Shown here piece after piece: positions 1 to 11,154 of a DNA stretch of 64,000 nt (position 1 is its first letter; every line of letters begins with the position of its first letter). The notes under the pieces were generated by a model that was not told where the DNA came from, did not search any database, and saw nothing but the letters and a program-made list of their open reading frames with translations. The DNA comes from Globodera rostochiensis (Eukaryota > Nematoda > Chromadorea > Rhabditida > Heteroderidae). Location: assembly GCA_018350325.1 (NCBI GenBank), contig JAEVLN010000005.1, forward strand, positions 2,366,142-2,430,141, in the 5' to 3' direction. The translations under genes were made by a program, and so were the position numbers.

Positions 1-2140
1 CTTTGGAACCATAATGGGAACAAAACTTTACAATTGGAGCTCATTGTGACTGAATTGTACCAATTTATTATATGTCTAATTATCAAAAATTGGAAACAGC
101 TGTTTAATGTAGAATATCTATGCTTAGCCTGTGTCGATTAACGCGTTTTTGTCGTCATTTTGTAGAGCATAATATTTCCTTTCTATTGGTGTATTGATCG
201 TTTTCATTTCAGCATTTTGCACTGATTTATAGCCAAAAATTGGTAATACCAAGTTACGTAGTTCAAAAGATTTTTTCATTGCTTAGATTCCGACCGTTGA
301 CGCTTTAATGTTGTAATATGATACAGTTTAAAAGGGAGTAAATAACGGTTTATTAAACTTCGCCGTAGCTTGGCGCGACACCAAGCTATCTGATTTACAA
401 TTTGCCTCTATTATCCTGGGAAGATTCTAAAAAATCAATGTATATGCATTGGAATTGCACTTTTAATTATTCTTATGAGTCCTGCATCGGCTAAAATACA
501 AATTTACTTTAAGATAGTATAGTTTCTAAAAAAAATAAAAAATTATTCTTCAATCTGTATATTGAGGCTCCATTTTTATTTATGCCCTTTGGAACCATAA
601 TGGGAACAAAACTTTACAATTGGAGCTCATTGTGACTGAATTGTACCAATTTATTATATGTCTAATTATCAAAAATTGGAAACAGCTGTTTAATGTAGAA
701 TATCTATGCTTAGCCTGTGTCGATTAACGCGTTTTTGTCGACATTTTGTAGAGCATATTATTTCCTTTCTATTGGTGTATTGATCGTTTTCATTGCAGCA
801 TTTTGCACTGATTTATAGCCAAAAATTGGTAATACCAAGTTACGTAGTTCAAAAGATTTTTTCATTGCTTAGATTCCGACCGTTGACGCTTTAATGTTGT
901 AATATGATACAGTTTAAAAGGGAGTAAATAACGGTTTATTAAACTTCGCCGTAGCTTGGCGCGACACCAAGCTATCTGATTTACAATTTGCCTCTATTAT
1001 CCTGGGAAGATTCTAAAAAATCAATGTATATGCATTGGAATTGCACTTTTAATTATTCTTATGAGTCCTGCATCGGCTAAAATACAAATTTACTTTAAGA
1101 TAGTATAGTTTCTAAAAAAAATAAAAAATTATTCTTCAATCTGTATATTGAGGCTCCATTTTTATTTATGCCCTTTGGAACCATAATGGGAACAAAACTT
1201 TACAATTGGAGCTCATTGTGACTGAATTGTACCAATTTATTATATGTCTAATTATCAAAAATTGGAAACAGCTGTTTAATGTAGAATATCTATGCTTAGC
1301 CTGTGTCGATTAACGCGTTTTTGTCGTCATTTTGTAGAGCATAATATTTCCTTTCTATTGGTGTATTGATCGTTTTCATTGCAGCATTTTGCGCTGATTT
1401 ATAGCCAAAAATTGGTAATACCAAGTTAGTAGTTCAAAAGATTTTTTCATTGCTTAGATTCCGACCGTTGACGCTTTAATGTTGTAATATGATACAGTTT
1501 AAAAGGGAGTAAATAACGGTTTATTAAACTTCGCCGTAGCTTGGCGCGACACCAAGCTATCTGATTTACAATTTGCCTCTATCATCTTGGGAAGATTCTA
1601 AAAAATCAATGTATATGCATTGGAATTGCACTTTTAATTATTCTTATGAGTCCTGCATCGGCTAAAATCCAAATTTACTTGAAGATAGTATAGTTTCTAA
1701 AAAAAATAAAAAATTATTCTTCAATCTGTATATTGAGGCTCCATTTTTATTTATGCCCTTTGGAACCATAATGGGAACAAAACTTTAAAATTGGAGCTCA
1801 TTGTGACTGAATTGTACCAATTTATTATATTTCTAATTATCAAAAATGGGAAACAGCTGTTTAATGTAGAATATCTACGCTTAGCCTGTGCCGATTAACG
1901 CGTTTTTGTCGTCATTTTGTAGAGCATAATATTTCCTTTCTATTGGTGTATTGAACGTTTTCATTGCAGCATTTTGCGCTGATTTATAGCCAAAAATTGG
2001 TAATACCAAGTTACGTAGTTCAAAAGATTTTTTCATTGCTTAGATTCCGACCGTTGACGCTTTAATGTTGTAATATGATACAGTTTAAAAGGGAGTAAAT
2101 AACGGTTTATTAAACTTCCCGCTTGGCGCGACACCAAGCT
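1..2140. repeat. 586-bp tandem satellite, about 3.6 copies
   Basis: The string CTTTGGAACCATAATGGG recurs at 1, 587, 1173 and 1758, so the period is 585-586 bp. Copies differ by scattered single-base changes. The fourth copy loses similarity near 2118-2140, where the 4-kb repeat unit takes over. Each full unit carries a short perfect hairpin, AGCTTGG-CGCGACA-CCAAGCT. A further partial copy (about 300 bp) lies at 5876-6190, at the junction of the large duplication. No coding potential was seen. Confidence 0.95.
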
Positions 2141-2425
2141 ATCTTCCCTTCCACTATTTAAGGCCTGCTTCTCGTCACTCTCGACACCTTTTGGATCACT
2201 ACTACAATCAGCTCTATCTTCATCGGAACGACAACCCACTCTGCTTCTTCAACAAAATCCGGCCTCGAACAAAGAAAAATCCCTCGATCCCTTTAATCCA
2301 CCATTTCTATTGTCTCCGATTTCTCGGCAATAAATTGCTAAGCTTGATTGGTGTCCATTTGGTCGAGAAAAGTCTTTATCCGAACCCCCCAATTTGAATA
2401 CAATTTTTTGCTGCATCCTTGATTG

Positions 2426-2880
2426 CGACATAAACAAACATTTTGACAAAAATTGATGGTAATCTGTGAAATAATGCATGAATTTTAGTTCAAAAGAAAA
2501 TCATCAAAGAATTCAAAACAAGTTCAAAAAGGCGAGCCAATCACTTCCATTGGCGGATTTTTTTGTTGTTGTTTTAGGGTTTCCAGACAAACCCATTAAA
2601 ATCTTATAAAGGTATTAAAGAGTGAAATTGTATAATTTTTGTAATTTTATTGTAATAAAAATTGTGAAGTTTAACGCCCTGGAATTTTCGGACATTTTTT
2701 GGGCGCTGGTTACCTACATCCCTGACACATTTGTGAACAAAGTCTAATTGACAGATCGTCAAAATGCCAGAAATGAAGCAAAAATTGAAATTTTTGTATC
2801 TTTTTGCAATGTTTGGCCATCCCAACGCATTCAAATGGTCTCCTCGTTCTCGATGCTCTCCAAACGGACATAAAAATATA
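2426..2880 (-). pseudogene. Copied 3' end of the membrane-protein gene at 13.7 kb
   Basis: About 450 bp here closely match 13340-13790, which is the 3' flank and last codons of the minus-strand gene ending at 13745. The copied coding tail reads VRLESIE-x-EETI then stop. Similarity ends near 2880, before the transmembrane part of that exon, so this is a truncated gene tail. The same fragment is in the second unit at about 6479-6928. Confidence 0.75.
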
Positions 2881-3030
2881 TCCAATAAATTGAGAGAAAG
2901 TCCATTTGAGGCTAAACCGTGGAAAAAACGTGGAAAAACCCTGGAAAACGTGCCAGCTTTAAGTGGAATACCGTGGAAAAAAACCCCGGAACGTGGAAAT
3001 TTCCACGTTTCCGTGCTCAAATCGCAACCC

Positions 3031-3166
3031 TGCGACCGGGACGGGATCCGGGGATTTCGCTTTTTCAGAAACCGGTACCGGAACCGGGATCGGGATTGCA
3101 ATTTTTCAATAACCGGGACCGGGATTCAAAAAACTGGGAAGTTCCCGACCGTCCCGGTCGGGATCC
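3031..3166. repeat. GC-rich imperfect inverted repeat (CCGGGACCGG type)
   Basis: Left arm GCGACCGGGACGGGATCC and right arm GACCGTCCCGGTCGGGATCC are imperfect inverted copies, with runs of CCGGGATCGG between them. It lies inside the 4-kb unit and recurs at about 7079-7214. It resembles the other short GC-rich inverted elements in the window, but no target-site duplication was found. Confidence 0.5.
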
Positions 3167-3596
3167 CAGTCTCGACCAACTCTATTTACGGCATACCCAA
3201 GCTGACGGAATTCCCTAACTCATCAATCGTTCATTTTTCAGAAAAATTTATCAAAATAGGTAATATAGTTTATTATTTGAGGCCAGTCTCATTGCTGGCC
3301 GGGCTTCGGACCCGAATTTGAACGATTTATTGAAAATCCATTTATTGCACAAAGTTCAAAAAATACTGAACGCCTGTTCAAATCTACAACAAATATAAAA
3401 ATAGTTTTACATTTTAATGACAGTCTAGCGCGCAAAAATAAGAGCTATATATTTAAGATTTCAAATTAATGTAAAGTTATTTCTCAAAATGATTGGTTTA
3501 TATTGTTAATGGATAAAATTGATCGGATTAATAGTTTTAAATGATAAATTATTTTTATTTTTCGCAAATAAATCATAAACAATTACTTTTCCAATT

Positions 3597-4604
3597 CTAA
3601 ATGCCATAGGCAAAAATGTATTGGAAGTTTGGTCCAAAGTTTCCTTCGATTTGGTTATTTGGTCCTTGTAACGTGATGCATGGGTATAAATCTGTTGGAG
3701 AATTGACCAACAAATTGATGGTATCTGCAAAAACAATAAAATAAATAACCGGATAAAATTGAAACGCAAAAAGATCGCAGCCCGATATTTGAAAATTCGG
3801 ACTGAATTTGAAAAGTCTAAATTCTCTGGACAAATCCCCCAAAAATATAGCCTAAAGGCCCAATGGGGCTGAATTCGGACCAAAAAGCCCATCTCCGGCC
3901 TAAAATGCAGTTCATTTTATAAATTGATCCCAAATTTTTCTTTCTCACCCAAAAGCGAGCCATTCTTCGTGTAAATGATTCGGCGATTGTCCAAATCAAA
4001 GCCAAACCCGATAATGTCGTTCACAGAAAACGGTTAATTTCCATCAACGTACGGAACATTGCTATAGCCCAGCTGACTTCCGGCGAACTAGTGGCCACGG
4101 TAACGGCCAGAGTTTTCGTATGAGTAGGAGCCCTGGTAAAAGCCAACGCAACAATCTAATGGCATTGTGAGTGGCGCCAGCCCAACATTTACAGTCCTTA
4201 AAAATAATAGGATTACAGCAGTTTCAATATTAAATGCTTACTTACCCACGACCATTCCTCCATCTTAAACAATAAATTAACACAGTAAAATAATGCACAA
4301 ACTCCGCCGGTTTGAAAGAGAAACAATTCGACCACCGTGTCTTGACAAAATTTGAACATTGACGAGAGGCGCTGGCCACTTTTCAACTGTAAATGATTTG
4401 TTAGATTTAACACCTTTTTAATGCTTACCAGTCTTTGGTCTTCAACCGCAAAGCCTAGCTTCTGCTCGATTTGTGCCACCATCGACTGTGAAACCGTTAC
4501 GGTAGCTGCGCATAAAATAATCTCGTTGCAGTGCATGACGCGAACAGTGAAACGATGGCCGGCACGGTGGAAGAACACGACTTTAGCAACAGAAGAAAGG
4601 AACG
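3597..4604 (-). pseudogene. Mosaic ubiquitin-like + SPRY gene, broken (unit 1)
   Basis: Read on the minus strand. An exon at 4604-4429 encodes a beta-grasp-like segment ending in MVAQIEQKLGFAVEDQRL, matching ubiquitin's NVKAKIQDKEGIPPDQQRL region. An exon at 4386-4246 continues with LKSGQRLSS and DTVVELFLFQTGG (ubiquitin: QLEDGRTLSDYN, STLHLVLRLRGG). An exon at 4196-3949 is SPRY (GLAPLTMPLDCCVGFYQG; NDIIGFGFDL; RRIIYTKNG). A last exon at 3724-3597 is 128 nt, the same length as the last exon of the intact SPRY gene at 26.9 kb, and ends GNFGPNFQYIFAYGI. Splice sites are canonical, but the SPRY exon has two in-frame stops (TAG 4088-4090, TAA 4035-4037), the 4246/4196 junction does not keep phase, and the N-terminal SPRY exon is absent. 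It is a pseudogene unless the stops are sequencing errors. Confidence 0.7.
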
Positions 4605-4666
4605 CTGCGTACAAAAAAATAAATTTAAATTAGAATATAATAATAATATAAAGGGTAAATATGGAT

Positions 4667-5574
4667 CTGAGGGCTCAGACTCAAAATCGAACGAAATAAT
4701 ATCAATCGACTCCTCTCGGTCTGCAATGTAAGAATCCGAAAAAAAATTTTTGCGGAAACCACTGCCTGAAGAGTTACAGACCCGGGACTGAAGCGTTTTT
4801 TGACTGGTGACTCAGTTGTCCACTGATCCAAAAATAGGTAAAATCACTCATATTGGCATTCAAAATTAGGAATTAGTTGATAGAAAACCAAAATTGAGAA
4901 TTTAAAGCGGTTTTTGAACCGGTATAAACTTGAAAATTAAGGTGAAAAAATCAAGGAAAAGCGAAATTTAAGTAACAAAACCGGATAAATAAAATGAAAG
5001 GCCGTGTAACGGCCCGCCAACAGCGAGCATGCGATGACGGAGTAAGTAGTGGGGCGAGACGGAGGGCGCAGGAAAAAGTCTGACGAGCGCCACTGGGGGG
5101 CGAGCGCGCGAGGATCCGCGGAGCGGGCGCGCGCGAGACGCCACCCAGCCGGGTCACGCGCGGACTTCTTCCGGAGCCCGGAGTCTCGCCCCGCCTACTG
5201 GCCGCCGTAGTCGATTGTGCGGTACTTTTGCTGCTATTTTCCACTTTACTGTCTAACTTTCCCCAATCCGGCTTTGGTTTACTTAAAATTCATTTTTTCC
5301 TTAATTTTCAAAATTTTAAAGCGGTTTAAAAACCGCTTTAAATTCTCAAGTTTGGTTTTCTATCAACTAATTCCTAATTTGAATGCCAATAAGAGTGATT
5401 TTACCTATTTTTGATCAGTGGACAACTGAGTCCCCAGTCAAAAGACACTTCAGTCCCGGATCTGTAACTCTTCAGGGAGTGGTTACCGTAAAAAATTTTT
5501 TCGGATTCTTACATTGCATACCGAGAAGAGTCGATTGATATATATTTCGTTCGATTTTGAGTCTGGGCCCTCAG
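4667..5574. mobile_element. Foldback element with GC-rich core (unit 1)
   Basis: Two arms of about 300 bp are inverted copies of each other. The left starts CTGAGGGCTCAGACTCAAAA and the right ends with TTTTGAGTCTGGGCCCTCAG. Arms share motifs such as ATCGAACGAAATA / TATTTCGTTCGAT and the sequence around GTTGATAGAAAACCAAA. Between them at about 5030-5215 is a strongly GC- and CpG-rich core (GCGCGCGCGAGACGCC) very unlike the AT-rich surroundings. No transposase frame and no clear target-site duplication were seen. Confidence 0.8.
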
Positions 5575-5673
5575 ATTATCCAGTATTTGAAGAATAGTCT
5601 TTTTGTTGCAAAAATGCCGGGTTTGTACGAGTCGATTCATAAATATAAATAAAATCAAAATCAAATGCCGTAC

Positions 5674-5773
5674 TAATAAGCAACGCTGTTGCTGTGAACA
5701 TCAACGATAGCGAGGCGTAGCAGCAGCCAGCTGCTCCGAGAGACACCGAACAGAAGCCAAGCAATGAAAGAGC
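5674..5773 (-). pseudogene. Transmembrane exon (unit 1, upstream part lost)
   Basis: A minus-strand exon preceded by a good acceptor (TTTTTCAG) encodes LLGFCSVSLGAAGCCYASL followed by a further hydrophobic stretch, and ends ATTA|GTACGG in phase 1. That phase matches the start of the ubiquitin-like exon at 4604, so the two could belong to one transcript with the foldback element in the intron between them. The preceding exon is cut off at about 5873, the duplication boundary. The family is not recognised. Confidence 0.45.
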
Positions 5774-7644
5774 CTGAAAAATTATGAAATTTAAATAAAA
5801 AACAATTTTTGGCAGAAATTAGAGAACAGAATAATGAGGGTGGCCGTTTCCCATCCAAAAAACTTGTGGCGGTTTTATTATATGTCTAATTATCAAAAAT
5901 GGGAAACAGCTGTTTAATGTAGAATATCTACGCTTAGCCTGTGTCGATTAACGCGGTTTTGTCGTCATTTTGTAGAGCATAATATTTCCTTTCTAATGGT
6001 GTATTGAACGTTTTCATTACAGCATTTTGCGCTGATTTATAGCCAAAAATTGGTAATACTAAGTTACGTAGTTCAAAAGATTTTTTCATTGCTTAGATTC
6101 CGACCGTTGACGTTTTAAAGTTGTAATATGATACAGTTTAAAAGGGAGTAAATAATGGTTTATTAAACTTCCCGCTTGGCGCGACACCAAGCTATCTTCC
6201 CTTCCACTATTTAAGGCCTGCTTCTCGTCACTCTCGACACCTTTTGGATCACTACTACAATCAGCTCTATCTTCATCGGAACGACAACCCACTCTGCTTC
6301 GTCAACAAAATCCGGCCTCGAACATAGAAAAATCCCTCGATCCCTTTAATCCACCATTTCTATTGTCTCCGATTTCTCGGCAATAAATTGCTAAGCTTGA
6401 TTGGTGTCCATTTGGTCGAGAAAAGTCTTTATCCGAACCCCCCAATTTGAATACAATTTTTTGCTGCATCCTTGATTGCGACATAAACAAACATTTTGAC
6501 AAAAATTGATGGTAATCTGTGAAATAATTCATGAATTTTAGTTCAAAAGAAAATCATCAAAGAATTCAAAACAACTTCAAAAAGGCGAGCCAATCACTTC
6601 CATTGGCGGATTTTTTTGTTGTTGTTTTAGGGTTTCCAGACAAACCCATTAAAATCTTATAAAGGTATTAAAGAGTGAAATTTAATTTGTAATTTTATTG
6701 TAATAAAAATTGTGAAGTTTAACGCCCTGGAATTTTCGGACATTTTTTGGGCGCTGGTTACCTACATCCCTGACACATTTGTGAACAAAGTCTAATTGAC
6801 AGATCGTCAAAATGCCAGAAATGAAGCAAAAATTGAAATTTTTGTATCTTTTTGCAATGTTTGGCCATCTCAACGCATTCAAATGGTCTCCTCGTTCTCG
6901 ATGCTCTCCAAACGGACATAAAAATATATCCAATAAATTGAGAGAAAGTCCATTTGAGGCTAAACCGTGGAAAAAACGTGGAAAACCCCTGGAAAACGTG
7001 CCAGCTTTAAGTGGAATACCGTGGAAAAAAACCCCGGAACGTGGAAATTTCCACGTTTCCGTGCTCAAATCGCAACCCTGCGACCGGGACGGGACCCGGG
7101 GATTTCGCTTTTTCAGAAACCGGTACCGGAACCGGGATCGGGATTGCAATTTTTCAATAACCGGGACCGGGATTCAAAAAACTGGGAAGTTCCCGACCGT
7201 CCCGGTCGGGATCCCAGTCTCGACCAACTCTATTTACGGCATACCCAAGCTGACGGAATTCCCTAACTCATCAATCGTTCATTTTTCAGAAAAATTTATC
7301 AAAATAGGTAATATAGTTTATTATTTGAGGCCAGTCTAATTGCTGGCCGGGCTTCGGACCCGAATTTGAACGATTTATTGAAAATCCATTTATTGCACAA
7401 AGTTCAAAAAATACTGAACGCCTGTTCAAATCTACAACAAATATAAAAATAGTTTTACATTTTAATGACAGTCTAGCGCGCAAAAATAAGAGCTATATAT
7501 TTAAGATTTCAAATTAATGTAAAGTTATTTCTCAAAATGATTGGTTTATATTGTTAATGGATAAAATTGATCGGATTAATAGTTTTAAATGATAAATTAT
7601 TTTTATTTTTCGCAAATAAATCATAAACAATTACTTTTCCAATT

Positions 7645-8652
7645 CTAAATGCCATAGGCAAAAATGTATTGGAAGTTTGGTCTAAAGTTTCCTTCGATTT
7701 GGTTATTTGGTCCTTGTAACGTGATGCATGGGTATAAATCTGTTGGAGAATCGACCAACAAATTGATGGTATCTGCAAAAACAATAAAATAAATAACCGG
7801 ATAAAATTGAAACGCAAAAAGATCGCAGCCCGATATTTGAAAATTCGGACTGAATTTGAAAAGTCTAAATTCTCTGGACAAATCCCCCAAAAATATAGCC
7901 TAAAGGCCCAATGGGGCTGAATTCGGACCAAAAAGCCCATCTCCGGCCTAAAATGCAGTTCATTTTATAAATTGATCCCAAATTTTTCTTTCTCACCCAA
8001 AAGCGAGCCATTCTTCGTGTAAATGATTCGGCGATTGTCCAAATCAAAGCCAAACCCGATAATGTCGTTCACAGAAAACGGTTAATTTCCATCAACGTAC
8101 GGAACATTGCTATAGCCCAGCTGACTTCCGGCGAACTAGTGGCCACGGTAACGGCCAGAGTTTTCGTATGAGTAGGAGCCCTGGTAAAAGCAAACGCAAC
8201 AATCTAATGGCATTGTGAGTGGCGCCAGCCCAACATTTACAGTCCTTAAAAATAATAGGATTACAGCAGTTTCAATATTAAATGCTTACTTACCCACGAC
8301 CATTCCTCCATCTTAAACAATAAATTAACACAGTAAAATAATGCACAAACTCCGCCGGTTTGAAAGAGAAACAATTCGACCACCGTGTCTTGACAAAATT
8401 TGAACATTGACGAGAGGCTCTGGCCACTTTTCAACTGTAAATGATTTGTTAGATTTAACACCTTTTTAATGCTTACCAGTCTTTGGTCTTCAACCGCAAA
8501 GCCTAGCTTCTGCTCGATTTGTGCCACCATCGACTGTGAAACCGTTACGGTAGCTGCGCATAAAATAATCTCGTTGCAGTGCATGACGCGAACAGTGAAA
8601 CGATGGCCGGCACGGTGGAAGAACACGACTTTAGCAACAGAAGAAAGGAACG
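7645..8652 (-). pseudogene. Mosaic ubiquitin-like + SPRY gene, broken (unit 2)
   Basis: Duplicate of the 3597-4604 pseudogene at +4048 bp, with ubiquitin-like exons at 8652-8477 and 8434-8294 and SPRY exons at 8244-7997 and 7772-7645. The same two in-frame stops are present (8136-8138 and 8083-8085). A few substitutions distinguish it from unit 1, for example VDSP instead of VNSP in the last exon, which is closer to the intact gene's VDFA. Confidence 0.7.
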
Positions 8653-8714
8653 CTGCGTACAAAAAAATAAATTTAAATTAGAATATAATAATAATATAAA
8701 GGGTAAATATGGAT

Positions 8715-9622
8715 CTGAGGGCTCAGACTCAAAATCGAACGAAATAATATCAATCGACTCCTCTCGGTCTGCAATGTAAGAATCCGAAAAAAAATTTTTG
8801 CGGAAACCACTGCCTGAAGAGTTACAGACCCGGGACTGAAGCGTTTTTTGACTGGTGACTCAGTTGTCCACTGATCCAAAAATAGGTAAAATCACTCATA
8901 TTGGCATTCAAAATTAGGAATTAGTTGATAGAAAACCAAAATTGAGAATTTAAAGCGGTTTTTGAACCGGTATAAACTTGAAAATTAAGGTGAAAAAATC
9001 AAGGAAAAGCGAAATTTAAGTAACAAAACCGGATAAATAAAATGAAAGGCCGTGTAACGGCCCGCCAACAGCGAGCATGCGATGACGGAGTAAGTAGTGG
9101 GGCGAGACGGAGGGCGCAGGAAAAAGTCTGACGAGCGCCACTGGGGGGCGAGCGCGCGAGGATCCGCGGAGCGGGCGCGCGCGAGACGCCACCCAGCCGG
9201 GTCACGCGCGGACTTCTTCCGGAGCCCGGAGTCTCGCCCCGCCTACTGGCCGCCGTAGTCGATTGTGCGGTACTTTTGCTGCTATTTTCCACTTTACTGT
9301 CTAACTTTCCCCAATCCGGCTTTGGTTTACTTAAAATTCATTTTTTCCTTAATTTTCAAAATTTTAAAGCGGTTTAAAAACCGCTTTAAATTCTCAAGTT
9401 TGGTTTTCTATCAACTAATTCCTAATTTGAATGCCAATAAGAGTGATTTTACCTATTTTTGATCAGTGGACAACTGAGTCCCCAGTCAAAAGACACTTCA
9501 GTCCCGGATCTGTAACTCTTCAGGGAGTGGTTACCGTAAAAAATTTTTTCGGATTCTTACATTGCATACCGAGAAGAGTCGATTGATATATATTTCGTTC
9601 GATTTTGAGTCTGGGCCCTCAG
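8715..9622. mobile_element. Foldback element with GC-rich core (unit 2)
   Basis: Second copy of the 4667-5574 foldback element, with the same long inverted arms and CpG-rich core at about 9078-9263. It was duplicated with the whole 4-kb unit and is not an independent insertion. Confidence 0.8.
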
Positions 9623-9721
9623 ATTATCCAGTATTTGAAGAATAGTCTTTTTGTTGCAAAAATGCCGGGTTTGTACGAGTCGATTCATAAATATAAATAA
9701 AATCAAAATCAAATGCCGTAC

Positions 9722-9974
9722 TAATAAGCAACGCTGTTGCTGTGAACATCAACGATAGCGAGGCGTAGCAGCAGCCAGCTGCTCCGAGAGACACCGAACA
9801 GAAGCCAAGCAATGAAAGAGCCTGAAAAATTATGAAATTTAAATAAAAAACAATTTTTGGCAGAAATTAGAGAACAGAATAATGAGGGTGGCCGTTTGCC
9901 ATCCAAAAAACTTGTGGCGGTTTGCTTCGCCCACCGGCGAATTGTCATCGTCCAAGTCGAATGTGCCGGAGTAT
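9722..9974 (-). pseudogene. Membrane-protein exons (more complete copy)
   Basis: Minus-strand coding segments. An exon from 9974 (acceptor TTGCTTAAAG) encodes an acidic stretch, FDLDDDNSPVGEANRHK, then a hydrophobic FFGWQTATLIILFSN. After a very short intron (about 9822-9852) comes the exon at 9821-9722 with LLGFCSVSLGAAGCCYASL. It looks like two membrane spans of a multi-pass protein. I could not keep phase across the short intron, so it may be degenerate. It could be the true N-terminal part of the mosaic gene at 7645-8652. Family unknown. Confidence 0.4.
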
Positions 9975-10084
9975 CTTTAAGCAAAAGAAAATTGAATTGT
10001 CTTGATTTTTGAATTCTTGAAAATTACCAAACCAAAAAATTTGGAACATTGAGGAAATTTAATTGGCGATTAGGCTTTCTAATA

Positions 10085-10365
10085 CCTCAACCCCAGACTT
10101 AGAGGGTAACAGTCAACCCCAAACCCCAGGCGACCCGGGGGCAATAGTCAAATCCAAACCCCAGTCGCCCCGGGGGCAACTTCTTTGACCTCACATTGAG
10201 GCCAATAGTCAACCTAAACGCCAGGCGGCCCGAGGGCAATATTCAAACCCAAACCCTAGGCGCCCCAAGGGCAATATTCAAACCCAAACCCTAGGCGCCC
10301 CGAGGGCAATATTCAAACCCAAACCCTAGGCGCCCCGAGGGCAATATTCAAAACCAAATCCTAGG
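10085..10365. repeat. 35-bp minisatellite, about 8 degenerate units
   Basis: The unit is close to CCCTAGGCGCCCCGAGGGCAATATTCAAACCCAAA. The last four copies are nearly identical and earlier ones are degenerate, with one longer unit around 10170-10230. The related wording CCCCGGGGGCAATA and AAACCC recurs in the array at 53.64-54.04 kb. Confidence 0.9.
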
Positions 10366-10486
10366 GCGGGGGGGGGGGAATGTTAACGCAACTTTTAAAT
10401 TACAATGCTATGGGAAAACGCGGGGGGGGGGGAGTGGAGGGAGGCGGGGGGGGGGGGGGGGTGGGGGGGGGGGGGGATCCGATGGG
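10364..10486. repeat. G-tract cluster
   Basis: Several long G runs (10365-10378, 10421-10430 and a string at about 10445-10476) lie within 120 bp on the plus strand, directly after the minisatellite. Four or more tracts could form G-quadruplex DNA. Glycine- or proline-rich frames across it are artefacts of the homopolymers. Confidence 0.85.
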
Positions 10487-10836
10487 TCGATCCCTCGGCC
10501 GCGATCTGCGGTGCGTCTTTCTATGCTCTGCTGGTCTGCCGGTAGCTGTGTAAAGATGTGTCTTAAGATAAGGGGGAGGGGATGGTTGGTCGGCGATGAT
10601 CGGCTCTGAATAGCCTTAAGAATGTGGGAACCGGGGGGTGGGGAGCAGCCTATCGCTAAGCCCAAGCAATTCTTTTTACTTTATGTTGCGTAATTTTCCG
10701 TTTTTTTTTTGTCGTTTTAGACCATTCGCCACTGTTCACTTTCATTGCCAACCGATTCGCGGCGCTTGGCCGTTGAATTTTTTGTCACGCCGATCAGATC
10801 GACAACCAAACAAAACGTCCAATAGACAAATTTGGC

Positions 10837-11124
10837 CAAAAGGATGTGCCGCGCAGGGGGAGAATCGGCAATGCGTCGTACTTGGTGTTGATCGACACAG
10901 ATATGCTGTGCTGGCTGCCCACACTGTTCTTTGGTAATTCATTTGTTTTGGCATTATTTTGCCAATTTTCGATTGGAAAAAAATGATGGCATTTTTACAA
11001 TTTTAGGCTTTTCCGGGCTGACCGCTGATCACGCTGAGCAGTGCGATGTGGGGTCTGGTGTTGTTTATCCCATCAATTCGTGTGCCAACCCGTTGCTCTA
11101 CATGTTTCAGGCACGATTTAACGC
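10837..11124 (+). pseudogene. LGR-type (glycoprotein-hormone receptor-like) GPCR remnant, TM6-TM7
   Basis: A plus-strand exon ending at 10933 encodes ASYLVLIDTDMLCWLPTLFFG, like TM6 of leucine-rich-repeat GPCRs (VFTDFLCWMPI-FFGLTA). A GT-AG intron (10934-11006) keeps phase into the next exon, which encodes FSGLTADHAEQC and the TM7 signature YPINSCANPLLYMF (family: YPLNSCANPFLYA). The usual AKRM before TM6 is present at 10835-10846 but in another frame, so a frameshift separates it. TM1-TM5 and the ectodomain are missing. This is a receptor fragment, probably a pseudogene. Confidence 0.7.
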
Positions 11125-11154
11125 AAGTCGGCGGCCGTGTTGCGCATATCGTTG

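Larger units (their letters stand above)
1823..5874. repeat. Large direct repeat, unit 1 (about 4.05 kb)
   Basis: This segment is repeated almost base for base at 5876-9922. The offset is 4053 bp at the left end and 4048 bp from about position 2700 on, because of small indels. It contains the tail of the satellite, a copied 3' end of the gene at 13.7-14.8 kb, a GC-rich inverted motif (3031-3166), SPRY and ubiquitin-like exons, and a foldback element. Unit 1 stops abruptly at about 5873 inside a membrane-protein exon that continues in unit 2. This is either a recent tandem duplication or an assembly duplication. Confidence 0.95.
5876..9922. repeat. Large direct repeat, unit 2 (about 4.05 kb)
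   Basis: Second copy of the 1823-5874 unit, differing by scattered substitutions and small indels (for example around 6678). Past 9922 the flanking sequence is unique and continues the membrane-protein exon, so unit 2 probably keeps the original right boundary. Both units share the same disabling stop codons in their SPRY exon, so the gene was already broken before it was duplicated, or the duplication is an assembly effect. Confidence 0.95.

Noticed and set aside
2604..3321. Overlapping long frames on both strands (165 and 185 codons), repeated in unit 2
   Set aside because: They cross a copied 3' UTR and a GC-rich inverted repeat. The only coding content is the short VRLESIE tail on the minus strand.
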